This document shows, in pieces, positions 18,820 to 27,914 of a stretch of DNA of 46,926 bases. Position numbers and translations under genes: made by a program. Each line of letters starts with the position of its first letter. Positions within the stretch are counted from its first letter, which is position 1. A model generated the notes under the pieces. The model did no database searches. It saw only the letters and a program-made list of their open reading frames with translations, and was not told the DNA's origin. Source of the DNA: Asterionellopsis glacialis. Its lineage: Eukaryota; Bacillariophyta; Plagiogrammaphyceae; Rhaphoneidales; Asterionellopsidaceae. The stretch is from NCBI GenBank assembly GCA_014885115.2, contig WKLE02001227.1:1-46926 (forward strand), written 5' to 3'.

Positions 18820-20547
18820 CTAGTTTCTTGCAATAGCATGCAATATTTGTTTATCAGCTATTCGGAATCTTAGAGCAAGAGCAACTCTTGTCTGGTCTGT
18901 ACCATGATGTAGATCAGAAGAGATTTTCCCCTTTTCGATGTACTCTTCCAGTAAAGATAAGTCATTTTGTAAGGTTGTCTGGGCTTTTGATATTACTTCC
19001 TGTGCACTCTTTCCAATCATGTTGCGTGTAATAACTTCAGCATTTGTAAAATTCGTACATTTGGCTTTCAGTAGAGATACATCCTCTGATGTTGTTGTTC
19101 TAGTTGCAGCATCTATACATTCCTTTCGCAAGGAAGGAGAGGACTCGAGATAGGCAACAGCAAGGTAGGAAGTTACCAGCCCATTTTCATCTCCTTGTAT
19201 GGATCCAGCTTTACTTGCACAGACACCATCAATGATTAGATCATTCGATATGTGAATTCTATCAAGTACTTGTTTGAGGTCTGAGTGGGTTACATGGGGA
19301 AGAGTATCACCAGGTAGAATTACGCAATGATATGGGTTGTCCTCGACAACAAAACCATGGGCCATAAGGTAGAGGCTATTGTCAAGTTTTCCATATTCTT
19401 CAAAAATTTGTTGTTTCTGCCGTACGGATCGGTCTGCTTTTACTGTAATAGATCCATTTTCAGTACTTCGAACATGAAAGTCTAAAAATGAGGCATCCAT
19501 ATATTCTTCTGATGTTTCACTAGTGGATCTTGGGGCATGATTGATCATATCTGCCATGGGTGCTATGAATTTCTTACCATCATCAAGAACCATCGCATGA
19601 GAACCTACAATTGCCAGAAAGCGATGAAATGACCCAAAAGAAAAACAACTTTCATCCAATTTCCCTTGCGTGTTGCTAAATCTGCCACCTGATGACTTTT
19701 GTTTTGCTTGGGCCCAGTCCTTTACAGATGATGAAAGTCCATCATTCCAAACTTGGTACATTTGCTTTTTGCCTGCATATGCCAAACGCTGCATCATTGG
19801 GTCCTGCAACCATGTCAATTCTTCATTTGAAAATGAGTCTAGTCGTGGAGGCACATCAGCAGGCAGTATAGATAAGTATTCAAAATATTCTGAATCTTGA
19901 CCTAAAGAACATTCCACCATCAGTGCTAATGCTAGTATAACATCCTGCACTTCCAACGGAGAAACATTAGTTGCTGAGATGTGTTTTTCCGTTTTTTGTA
20001 GGATACTACGAGCTATATCTGCTCTATTATATTTATGTAATTGTTCCAAAATGATATCGGAGTTGAATTGGATTTTAGATGGAATTACTATCAAATCATC
20101 GCCTTCTTTGATAAGTACATCAGCATCTATTTCAGAAATTGATGAATTAATTGCTAATAAACCATATCCATATCCTTGAAAGGAAGTGAGCTTAACGTTA
20201 GGTGCAACATAACCTCCTGATTTCAGAAACCAAGTAACAAATCGATTCATTTTGGTGTTTTTGATTGCCTGGCCATTATCAGAATAGGAGTCGTGCCCGT
20301 CGTACACCGATGATTCTCTTTTAGCTAAAGGATATAGTATTTTGCTAGCTGCCAAAATGAAAGCAAATGCAACAATAGAGAATACAATAGAATAATATTT
20401 CCAATAGTAGTTCGATGCTTCTGTCGACTTTTGTTTTGCTGTTTGTTTCATCTTTGAACGCATAGACGAAAATGTTTCACCTTTTCGATCGGCAGAGGCC
20501 ACAATGGCAATATTCCTTGTTCTTCTTTTCCGTGTTGTTCCAGCCAT
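18820..20547 (-). CDS. Membrane-anchored SET-domain (SETD3/Rubisco-LSMT-like) protein
   Basis: 575 aa, single exon. The N-terminus is basic (TRKRRTRN), followed by one hydrophobic segment at about 52-74 (YSIVFSIVAFAFILAASKIL), so the bulk is probably in the lumen or cytosol as a single-pass anchored enzyme. From about residue 98 it follows the split SET layout of SETD3 and Rubisco LSMT proteins: a substrate-inserted helical region (ALALMVECSLGQDSEYFEYL), then MADMINHAPR (the family's D-x-I-N-H motif), the strand region with FHVRSTENGSITVKADR, and IFEEYGKLDNSLYLMAHGF, matching the catalytic Tyr segment. It would methylate lysine or histidine using S-adenosylmethionine; the target is unknown. 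Its stop codon lies 42 bp from that of HGH1 on the other strand. Confidence 0.88.
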   Translation of the reverse strand: MAGTTRKRRTRNIAIVASADRKGETFSSMRSKMKQTAKQKSTEASNYYWKYYSIVFSIVAFAFILAASKILYPLAKRESSVYDGHDSYSDNGQAIKNTKMNRFVTWFLKSGGYVAPNVKLTSFQGYGYGLLAINSSISEIDADVLIKEGDDLIVIPSKIQFNSDIILEQLHKYNRADIARSILQKTEKHISATNVSPLEVQDVILALALMVECSLGQDSEYFEYLSILPADVPPRLDSFSNEELTWLQDPMMQRLAYAGKKQMYQVWNDGLSSSVKDWAQAKQKSSGGRFSNTQGKLDESCFSFGSFHRFLAIVGSHAMVLDDGKKFIAPMADMINHAPRSTSETSEEYMDASFLDFHVRSTENGSITVKADRSVRQKQQIFEEYGKLDNSLYLMAHGFVVEDNPYHCVILPGDTLPHVTHSDLKQVLDRIHISNDLIIDGVCASKAGSIQGDENGLVTSYLAVAYLESSPSLRKECIDAATRTTTSEDVSLLKAKCTNFTNAEVITRNMIGKSAQEVISKAQTTLQNDLSLLEEYIEKGKISSDLHHGTDQTRVALALRFRIADKQILHAIARN

Positions 20548-21104
20548 GATTTCTTTTCGATGCCAAATTGAACTATATTACTGTAGAAATTACTATCGAC
20601 CTGTTCGATGCATAACAAAGAAAAAGACTTTCGATAGCGCAGTTGCATCAAATTGGTTATAGTCATGGACGACATATCCAAAATTTCCACATTTGTTCAG
20701 GTGTTCCCTTTTCTGGCAGACAGTCTCAAAAGGTCCTACCAGGTATTAATACCTCTACGAACGAGTACAGTTCTTCTCCGGGTTTCCCGTCCCAGTGTGA
20801 CAAATTGAAGGCGCTCGCGGGACAAAAAGCGTCCCAGCGCCGGGACACCTCTCTCTAGAGAGAGAGTCCCATCTCTCTAGAGAGTCTAATCTACAGAAGT
20901 TTTTTTAAAAACCATGATTTGGACAGAAAAAATAAAATATGTTTATCCCCCCTCCCATGGTAAAGATCCTTTTTTTTAATACTGTAGAATTGGAATAAAT
21001 ACTGCATTGTCTATTTTGCGGTTGAGGCGATGGACCTTGAATTGAAATATTCAGAAATTATGTTGTTTTCAGTAGTTGTAACAAAGGATCTTACAGTTAA
21101 TTTA
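20548..21104. other. Intergenic between SET and FetB-FetA genes
   Basis: Promoter region of the minus-strand SET gene and 3' end of the FetB-FetA gene. It includes one TACCAGGTA element at about 20738 and a run of CTCTCTAGAGAG palindromes at about 20850-20886. No gene recognised. Confidence 0.5.
20850..20886. repeat. CTCTCTAGAGAG palindrome pair
   Basis: Two palindromes of the type TCTCTAGAGA occur back to back. Related TCTCTAG words recur near 27040, 36905, 37615 and 42350-42390, always between genes. Confidence 0.65.
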
Positions 21105-23039
21105 TCATGCCAAAGCCCTCATGGCAAACTCGCGAGTGCAGAACCTTTCAAGTTGGTCTTTGGAATGAGTGACCATAACAATCGGGATTCCGGAATCTTT
21201 AAGGCTACGTTCAACAATTTTGCAGATTTGACCGTCTAATGCATTCAGGCTTTCGTCTAACAAGAGAACTTCTGGATTTGTTGAGAGAGCAATGGCCAGA
21301 GAAACACGTTGAGCTTCCCCTCCAGAAAGTGAGGCCCACGGCCGGTTCCACACTCCTTCAGGAAGTTTCCAATCCTTTGATATATCCCATGGTAACTTCT
21401 TCTGTTCAAAAGAGGATTCTCCAACTAGGGCAAACTTGGACATTTCTTCGAAAAAGTTTAGAGGCGTTCCTTCCAGATTGGTTCGTTCTTGTGGGACCAA
21501 GCAAACTCTGGTCCGAAACTCTGGCCATGAGACATCCTTCCCTACCACTGCACCACCGATGCTTATGGGATTTTTGGTGCCATAATTTTCAAAACCAACC
21601 AAAGTCCTCAAGATTTGTGATTTTCCAATGCCAGACTCGCCCGTGATCCCTATGCGCTCCCCTTTCCCGAGGGAAAAGGTCAGGTTCTTCACCTTGGGGC
21701 GAGCAACATACATGTTCTTCACCTCAAGGATAGGATCGCCTTCAACAGTGTCCGTAGAAAGAGCTTTAAACTTCAACTCATTTGAAAGTACCAAAGAATC
21801 AGCGTCCTCGGCAATAGTATTCAGACTCTGTGTGCGTTCTCTCTTCTTGCCCAGAGCAACAAAGTCCGAGAAAAGTTCTCGGAAAGTCTTTCGAATCTCA
21901 TTGTTTACCTTTGGAACCAAGTTCTCTCGTAGGCGATGCTGGCGAAAATCAACAATACTTGATGTTGCTCCTTTTACGAGCAACTGGACTGTAATGCATG
22001 CCGTTGTTGCGATCAAGAAATTGATAATGATTTGGTACGCAGCTGCCTGCTCGGGTGATTGACCTGCTAGAATTTGCCCAGTCATCATCCCAGGAATATG
22101 AACAATCCCAGTTACTGCTAGACCATTGATTGTAGGCGTGAGAGCTGTGAGCAGTGCCTGACGTACAAGAGGCAACGTTGCTTCCGTAGCAGAAGCTCCC
22201 CGAGCCAGACGGATCTCCACGGAGTTTCGATGTACAGCAAACTGTTTGGTTATCTCGGAAGCTCCTAATGCCGCTGCAGACAGAGTGTTCCCAAAGAGCA
22301 TACCAGCGACGGGAATGAGCGTCCTAGGTTGATACCAAGGGTCTAGTTGGAACACCGAGAGCAGCGCCATGGCAAGGACGGCGAACGTTCCAGTAATCAA
22401 CGATGTGTACACGTGCCGTCGCATATTTGGATAGATGTACTGCACTCTGGAAAATGCCTCTCTCCCAGCAACCATTCCCACTCCCAGGATCCAAGCACCC
22501 ACTAATATAGGATTGGATGCCCCCATTAACCGATGTAAGACAACGCTTCCCAGTAGAAATACTTGCACTGCACATCGACTCGCCGAGATCATGAGCGTTT
22601 TGGCCATCAAAGGTAACCCCATTTTCCAAAGAGCCAAGCCTCCAAAGGTGGAAATCATGATTGCTGCATTTCGAACACCAATAGTTTCAGAGGAAATTGA
22701 TGTAACAGCAGCATGGACAGGATTAGTCTGAGCCAGGGAAATCAACGATCCAGCCAAAATCAGTAGTATTCTTCGCAGGCGATAGCTTTTGGGTGGTTTC
22801 TCCCTCAATATATTGGCATACCTATGAGTATGTCTACTGGAATGAAGGCAAGGCGCCTTGTTGGATGTGAATGAAAGTATCACATTAGTGGTATGCGGCC
22901 GTGACAGAGTTGGGCGAGGTGAAAAACCACAAGCTCCTGGATGGAGATGCAAATTCCATCCTGACAACATCAGCGCAAAGAAGAAGAATCGAAGCAGGTC
23001 CCCAGCACTTTTCATCTTGGAAATTCCTTTGAAATTCAT
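21105..23039 (-). CDS. Plastid-targeted FetB-FetA (STAR2-STAR1/ALS3-type) fused ABC transporter
   Basis: 644 aa, single exon, permease and ATPase in one chain. Bacterial FetB (UPF0014/YbbM) and FetA (YbbL) are separate and export iron; plant STAR2/ALS3 and STAR1 are separate and affect aluminium tolerance. The N-terminus has a signal peptide (LLRFFFFALMLSGW) ending at GACGF-SP (36-41), resembling the diatom ASAF-AP plastid preprotein site. A transit-like Ser/Thr/Arg region follows, then a hydrophobic stretch with an AxA-type site (NPVHA-A, 106-111). UPF0014 spans about 120-355 with MLFGNTLSAAALGASE and GMMTGQILAGQSPEQAA. The ATPase spans about 437-640: Walker A GESGIGKS (467-474), Q-loop VPQE, signature LSGGEAQ (571-577), Walker B VLLLDES (591-597), H-loop THS. 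A chloroplast-envelope or thylakoid metal/metabolite exporter is inferred. An alternative start is Met9. Confidence 0.9.
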   Translation of the reverse strand: MNFKGISKMKSAGDLLRFFFFALMLSGWNLHLHPGACGFSPRPTLSRPHTTNVILSFTSNKAPCLHSSRHTHRYANILREKPPKSYRLRRILLILAGSLISLAQTNPVHAAVTSISSETIGVRNAAIMISTFGGLALWKMGLPLMAKTLMISASRCAVQVFLLGSVVLHRLMGASNPILVGAWILGVGMVAGREAFSRVQYIYPNMRRHVYTSLITGTFAVLAMALLSVFQLDPWYQPRTLIPVAGMLFGNTLSAAALGASEITKQFAVHRNSVEIRLARGASATEATLPLVRQALLTALTPTINGLAVTGIVHIPGMMTGQILAGQSPEQAAAYQIIINFLIATTACITVQLLVKGATSSIVDFRQHRLRENLVPKVNNEIRKTFRELFSDFVALGKKRERTQSLNTIAEDADSLVLSNELKFKALSTDTVEGDPILEVKNMYVARPKVKNLTFSLGKGERIGITGESGIGKSQILRTLVGFENYGTKNPISIGGAVVGKDVSWPEFRTRVCLVPQERTNLEGTPLNFFEEMSKFALVGESSFEQKKLPWDISKDWKLPEGVWNRPWASLSGGEAQRVSLAIALSTNPEVLLLDESLNALDGQICKIVERSLKDSGIPIVMVTHSKDQLERFCTREFAMRALA

Positions 23040-24103
23040 TCCCGGTCTATTGTTTTTCTATTGTCCTGAGGTAATCTTCATGTATTTTGTAGCCTACTTT
23101 GGCCTGAAACTGTATCCAAGTAGTTGAAGTTTGGTTGCTTGTGGTGCTTTCAAACAATTTTGAGACGACGACCTCTTTGGTGAAGAAAAAAGGATCGGTC
23201 CTGTTGACAAACTTTCAAGAGGTTTGACGAAGTGTGTGCCTTTGCTGCACTTGGTGAGAGGGCACGTGTCCTACCATTACGACAGAAATACCTGGTCCTA
23301 CATCCTGTATTCCACTATTGTTTCCTACTATATACAAGACAGTTTCTTGGAAATATTCTTGGATGCATAATACACATAGTATGGTTCAAGTCAAAAATTG
23401 CAGCGAATTTCTCACTTTTTTCCATCAAACGCGCGCATTGCTCCGTCCGCTCTCCATCCACTCACAAAAATAACGGGGATACAGGCCGCCACACGGCCAG
23501 AACTAACTATCCTGTTTGTAAGGAATTACTCGGCATGATAGTCGTCACCAAGAACTTTGAGAAATTATTAACAGGAAAAAACTAGAGCAAAAGAGCTCTA
23601 TGGAGCGGCTTGAAACAGAAACAAAGTGCTTGGATTACTTGAACGCTATTAAGACACAAAGTCGCGTTATATATTCACCATTTTACAAATGTGGTCGGAA
23701 ACATAGTATAAGCAGCACGTGAGGAAAATTGGGGCCTCTATTTGTCACTATACACGTCTACCTGGTAGGACAACTGTTGCGAAACTGCTGCCGGAGCACA
23801 ACGCGAAGATGAACATCTGTATCTATTCGTTGTAAGGGACATTTTCATCACATCGTATTTCAAGGGCACATATTGAATGAGCGATTGTAAATTGATAGTC
23901 TTACATTCTATAAAGAATACTCTCTTTTTCCTTTTTAACTAAATAATGAAGAGGGGCGGTTTCGGTCAATCTTCAAAGATATCAAATCAGGGGTTTCCAG
24001 GATACTTCTAAACACATTATTTCCCTTTACACGATACACACAATAAATCCTTTTAATGAGACAAACCCAAATGATATTGTTTCATTTCGTAGCTGTTGTA
24101 TTT
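23040..24103. other. Intergenic
   Basis: About 1.06 kb between the FetB-FetA start codon and the sulfotransferase stop codon, both genes on the minus strand. It should hold the FetB-FetA promoter. A 117-codon open frame at about 23232-23585 (plus) has no recognisable domain. One TACCTGGTA element is at about 23762. Nothing else recognised. Confidence 0.5.
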
Positions 24104-25747
24104 TTAAGCAGATTTGAACGTTTTTCGCACCGGCGGCGGGGTACCCAGGAGATAACGTTGGAATTGTACACTTTTCGCATTAGCCCATCCAAGAACCGTT
24201 TTTCCCGTTGTCTTCTTGACAAATGTTGCAACTCCATAAAATAAAACAAATAGTACGAGTACTAGAGGAACTACCATAGCTGAAATCGATTGCACCTGAA
24301 CAGATCGTGCAGAGTTACTTTTGGGGAAAGGTACGGTTGGACAGTCTTCAATTTCAAGAAAGTCACACAGAGGCTCCCATCCTTCCTTTACAGAATATTC
24401 CAAAAGCTGTTTTGAAGGAATGACCTCCCTTACTCTGGCATTGTGCGCTTCATAAGAAGCAATGGATGGTCCTTTCTGCTGATCAGGTAAAGGCCAACCT
24501 GCTGTAAAATACGAGTCATCCGTGTTTACAACGGCCGACAGCCAACGAAAGTACAATCCGAATCTGTTCATAAAAGGGACGAGATTTCTTGCATAACGCG
24601 CAGGCTGCGTAATACTTTTCAAGAGAGTGTCCCAAGATTTGAACCAAATTTCGGAGGATTCGCGAACAGTCAAAATGAATTTACAGTCGGGGTATTCCTC
24701 AAGCACTTTTTCGTAGTAGAGTGCCATTGGAAGATCCATAGTTCCCTGATAACCATATCTAGCAATCATGTCAATATCAGGAGTACCCATGCTTCTTTCT
24801 TTCGCCAAGAATGAAGGTCTAAAGACTTGTTCAGTCCACATTTCAAAGATTTCATCATTTTCATATAAATGTTGTGTGTGCAATGTTGGGAACCCGAGAT
24901 CCTCAAGAGCGAGAGTCAATGAATACTGATGTTTAGAATTTTTTCACAATAATAACATGCAAAGAAAAAGTGAGCGGGAGAATGGTAAAGATGTTGCGTT
25001 GCGGTAGAAGAATCACTGGATCGACATTCAAATTCATAATCAATTTCATTTTTGTTTCGTTGAGATGAGAGGTATCAGGGCCCTGTCACACGCGAGCCGC
25101 ATCATACGAAGCACCACGGCATTGCTGGACAATTGAAAATTAGGAACTTTTCCGTCTAAAAAAATCGCAATGTGGCGCGAATGCGCGGGACTGCCATTAA
25201 GGGCGGATCTTATTTACATCAGAAGAGTTATGAATAAAATAAACATGAATATCTATATTCATTCGAACATAGCACCATTGTCAGCTTCACGTACATGGGA
25301 CTGCCAGAACTAGGTACAGATGCTAATACTACTTGTCAGCTCAAATAATGATGCGAGCCAAACTAGCCGTCTATGGAAACCTCCACCTGACCCTCAACGA
25401 ATTGTTGTTGTTGCAATGATGATTACGCTGCAATGCAACACATGGATTGATCACGATTCAATCAAACATAGAAAACCTTTTCAAGAACTCACCGTTCCAG
25501 TCCTTCCATATCCAACACCAACAACTTTCAGTTCTGCTTTTTCCCCTTCCTTCAGTTTCAAAGGCTTTTTTTCTTCCGCTACTGGAAGTCCCAAAACATA
25601 GAAAACTGGATTGAGGAAAAATTTAAAGAGATATTTCTTGATGAAGTAAGCGGTGTGACCTGCTCCAACAACGCACCCAACCCAAATGTCATAAAGAGTT
25701 TCTGCTAAACTACCGGGCTGAAAGCCCATCCCAGATGTGTCGACCAT
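24104..25747 (-). CDS. Membrane-anchored sulfotransferase (Sulfotransfer_4 type)
   Basis: Predicted PAPS-dependent sulfotransferase of the P-loop family represented by Pfam Sulfotransfer_4. Two exons on the minus strand, 25747-25493 and 24925-24104, with a GT-AG intron of 567 bp, give 358 aa. The junction restores VVGVGYGRTGTYSLTLALED, the phosphosulfate-binding loop with the helix after it. The 3'-phosphate site is VRESSEIWFKSW. The middle segment GYQGTMDLPMALYYEKVLEE and the C-terminal LCDFLEIEDCPTVPFPKSNS also fit the family. A hydrophobic segment near the C-terminus (MVVPLVLVLFVLFYGVATFV) and another near residues 19-54 suggest Golgi or ER membrane attachment. The acceptor may be a polysaccharide or lipid; this cannot be told. 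The second exon lacks its own ATG, which supports the splice model. Confidence 0.87.
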
Positions 25748-27106
25748 GGCTGTTAGGCGGCGTCAATAAACTTTCTGTCGTTCGGGTGGCGTTCTTGTGA
25801 AACTAATTATAAGGGCAATCACTCTCTCTGAACAGAGAAGTAACAGACGAGATTTGAACGCCTTTCGGGAATCATCCAAGAAAGACGTACTGAAACTCCA
25901 CACATCTTCAAGAACCCCTTGAACGAGCACGCAAAGAGCAGTGAGATGACACACATTCAAACCTAGGTACAAGGTAGTCCTACCAACATAGGACCTGGTA
26001 CTTCACTTATTGGATATTTTCCAGTACTATATTGTGTTTCGTTTATTATACCAGGTACCTGGTACCAGTTACCTGGTACGGGTATGTATCTTTCTACGTA
26101 CTGTAAGTAGGACCGTTCGTGCCAAATGGCATTGTGGTAAATACCACATGCGTTGTAGAATTTACCTCATGTACCGATCGTTGAATCCAGCACATTCCAG
26201 GTGCACTATCTGTTACCAGGTAGTTACAATTAGAACCTGTACAGGTACCTGGTACCAGGTGGTACCCCAGGTACCGGTACCAGGTACCTGGTACAAATTA
26301 GGAAGTATTAATACCAGGTACCTTACCGGGTATGCGTAAACAACAGACACTTAGACCCGTTCTTATCTTTTTTTTTAATTGTTTTTTTCAATGTTTTTTC
26401 TGTCATGCGTGAGTTTATTCACGGAAAAAGCCCGGATTTTAAAAAAAAAACAATGATTTAAGGTATTTAGTCGTAGCCGCACTGGGAGATGCACGATTAT
26501 CAAAATTGATTCTAATTTACAAATATTCAATCACAAACATCGAAGACCTATTCTTCCTTACCTTCCAGGTACGTGGAATCCAAGATGAAAATCAGTATCC
26601 GCCTATCTTTTGAAAGCGATTATGTTGTACTGTACCACGTACCGGGTACAGTTCCTTGATTTACCAGGTACAGGGAACTTGTACCTGGTAGGTACATGCG
26701 TCTAGTACAATTGGGTTAGTACCAGGTCCAGGTACCCTCAAAAACGTGAGATACTAATTTGATTAGCTGGTACCGTATATGGTATGGTTGTCCTACTACC
26801 AGGTACGTACCTTATTCCATCGTTAATTACCGGGTCTTAGGCTACCTGTACCAGGTACGGCTATGAATGTTAAAAAAAACTCATTAACGTACCTGGTAAG
26901 GCACATGTTGTGCTGAATAAGTACTTGTATCTCACATTGGTACTTTCTCCACAGTATGTACTGGTTACCTGGTACAAGGTTGTACGAATCCTTTTACTCA
27001 TTACCTGTGGAGACCCCCTACTGATCACACGTTAGTTGATCCTCTCTAGAGAGTACCTGGTAGACGTAAGGTTACTCTACTGGTACGACTATAAGTATCC
27101 CTACGG
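25748..27106. other. Gene-free region left of the CpG-poor block
   Basis: The first 200 bases hold the sulfotransferase promoter. The remainder is dominated by the palindrome cluster listed separately. CpG is at ordinary frequency (about 26 in 26401-27106 by hand count), unlike the next 7.7 kb. No gene recognised. Confidence 0.6.
25985..27065. repeat. Dense cluster of TACC(A/T)GGTA palindromes
   Basis: About fifteen or more elements of the form TACCAGGTA or TACCTGGTA, often fused to GGTACC. The densest part is 26230-26325, where CCAGGTACCGGTACC-type palindromes overlap. They sit in both orientations, as expected for a self-complementary motif. Spacing is irregular. No element was seen inside the exons read here. 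Confidence 0.85.
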
Positions 27107-27914
27107 TCTGTCCTTCCCTCACCTTGTGAATGGGAAGATTTTGCTGAACAATTGCTTGAACATGACAAACTAGAGTACTACTTTATCATCATGGGAGAGA
27201 TAAGACTATTGATGACAATGGGAATGAAGCTCCAATAACAACAGGGTGAGAGTGGCAATATTTTGTAGGCTGCCATGTAATAACACCTAATACTATAAAT
27301 GTAGTCCTATGTAGGTTCTAGGTTCCTGTGCATCTTTCTGACTGGAGTGGCCATGTCAGGCCATTTACACAAGTCATTGCTTCATCACTTGTACCATCAA
27401 GAATAGATTCTGTTGGGGTGCTTGATAAATTGATAGTGCACATAAATAAAATTTTTTTGCCTTTCCAAACTATGTATCCTGTATTAGCAGATACTATTGA
27501 CTCTGTTGCAGGGATGTCATATTCTTCTTCTTCTCCGGTGGTTTTATTATGCTGAGTGGTGTCTCTGCCATGTGTTATGTTCCTTTCTCAAAGCATCCAT
27601 ATTATCCACCTTCTACCATACTAAACTCCTACAAGCTGGCTTAAACCCCTTGAAGTATCCTTTGGAGCTTCAACAATAGCCCTTGATAGATTTGTGGCAG
27701 AATTGGTACTACCCACAACAAATGCACCACTAAAAATCTATTTAAATTAGCTCATAATTTATTTACTCCAACTATTGTACTTCCCCATTTTCATCATTGT
27801 TGTCAGCATAGTGCAAGCACTTCAAACCAAAATGATCAACTCCTTCAACTTTATTTTATTTTTGTTTCCAAATACATCATATTTTTACTAGTTGAAGAAC
27901 CTTTAGTGATTTTA

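Noticed and set aside
23232..23585. 117-codon plus-strand ORF between the transporter and sulfotransferase genes
   Set aside because: No domain, mixed composition, and position in the probable promoter of the minus-strand transporter. Better explained by chance.
25320..25601. 93-codon plus-strand ORF overlapping the sulfotransferase intron and exon 1
   Set aside because: It is antisense to the first exon and intron of a well-supported gene, with no recognisable domain.
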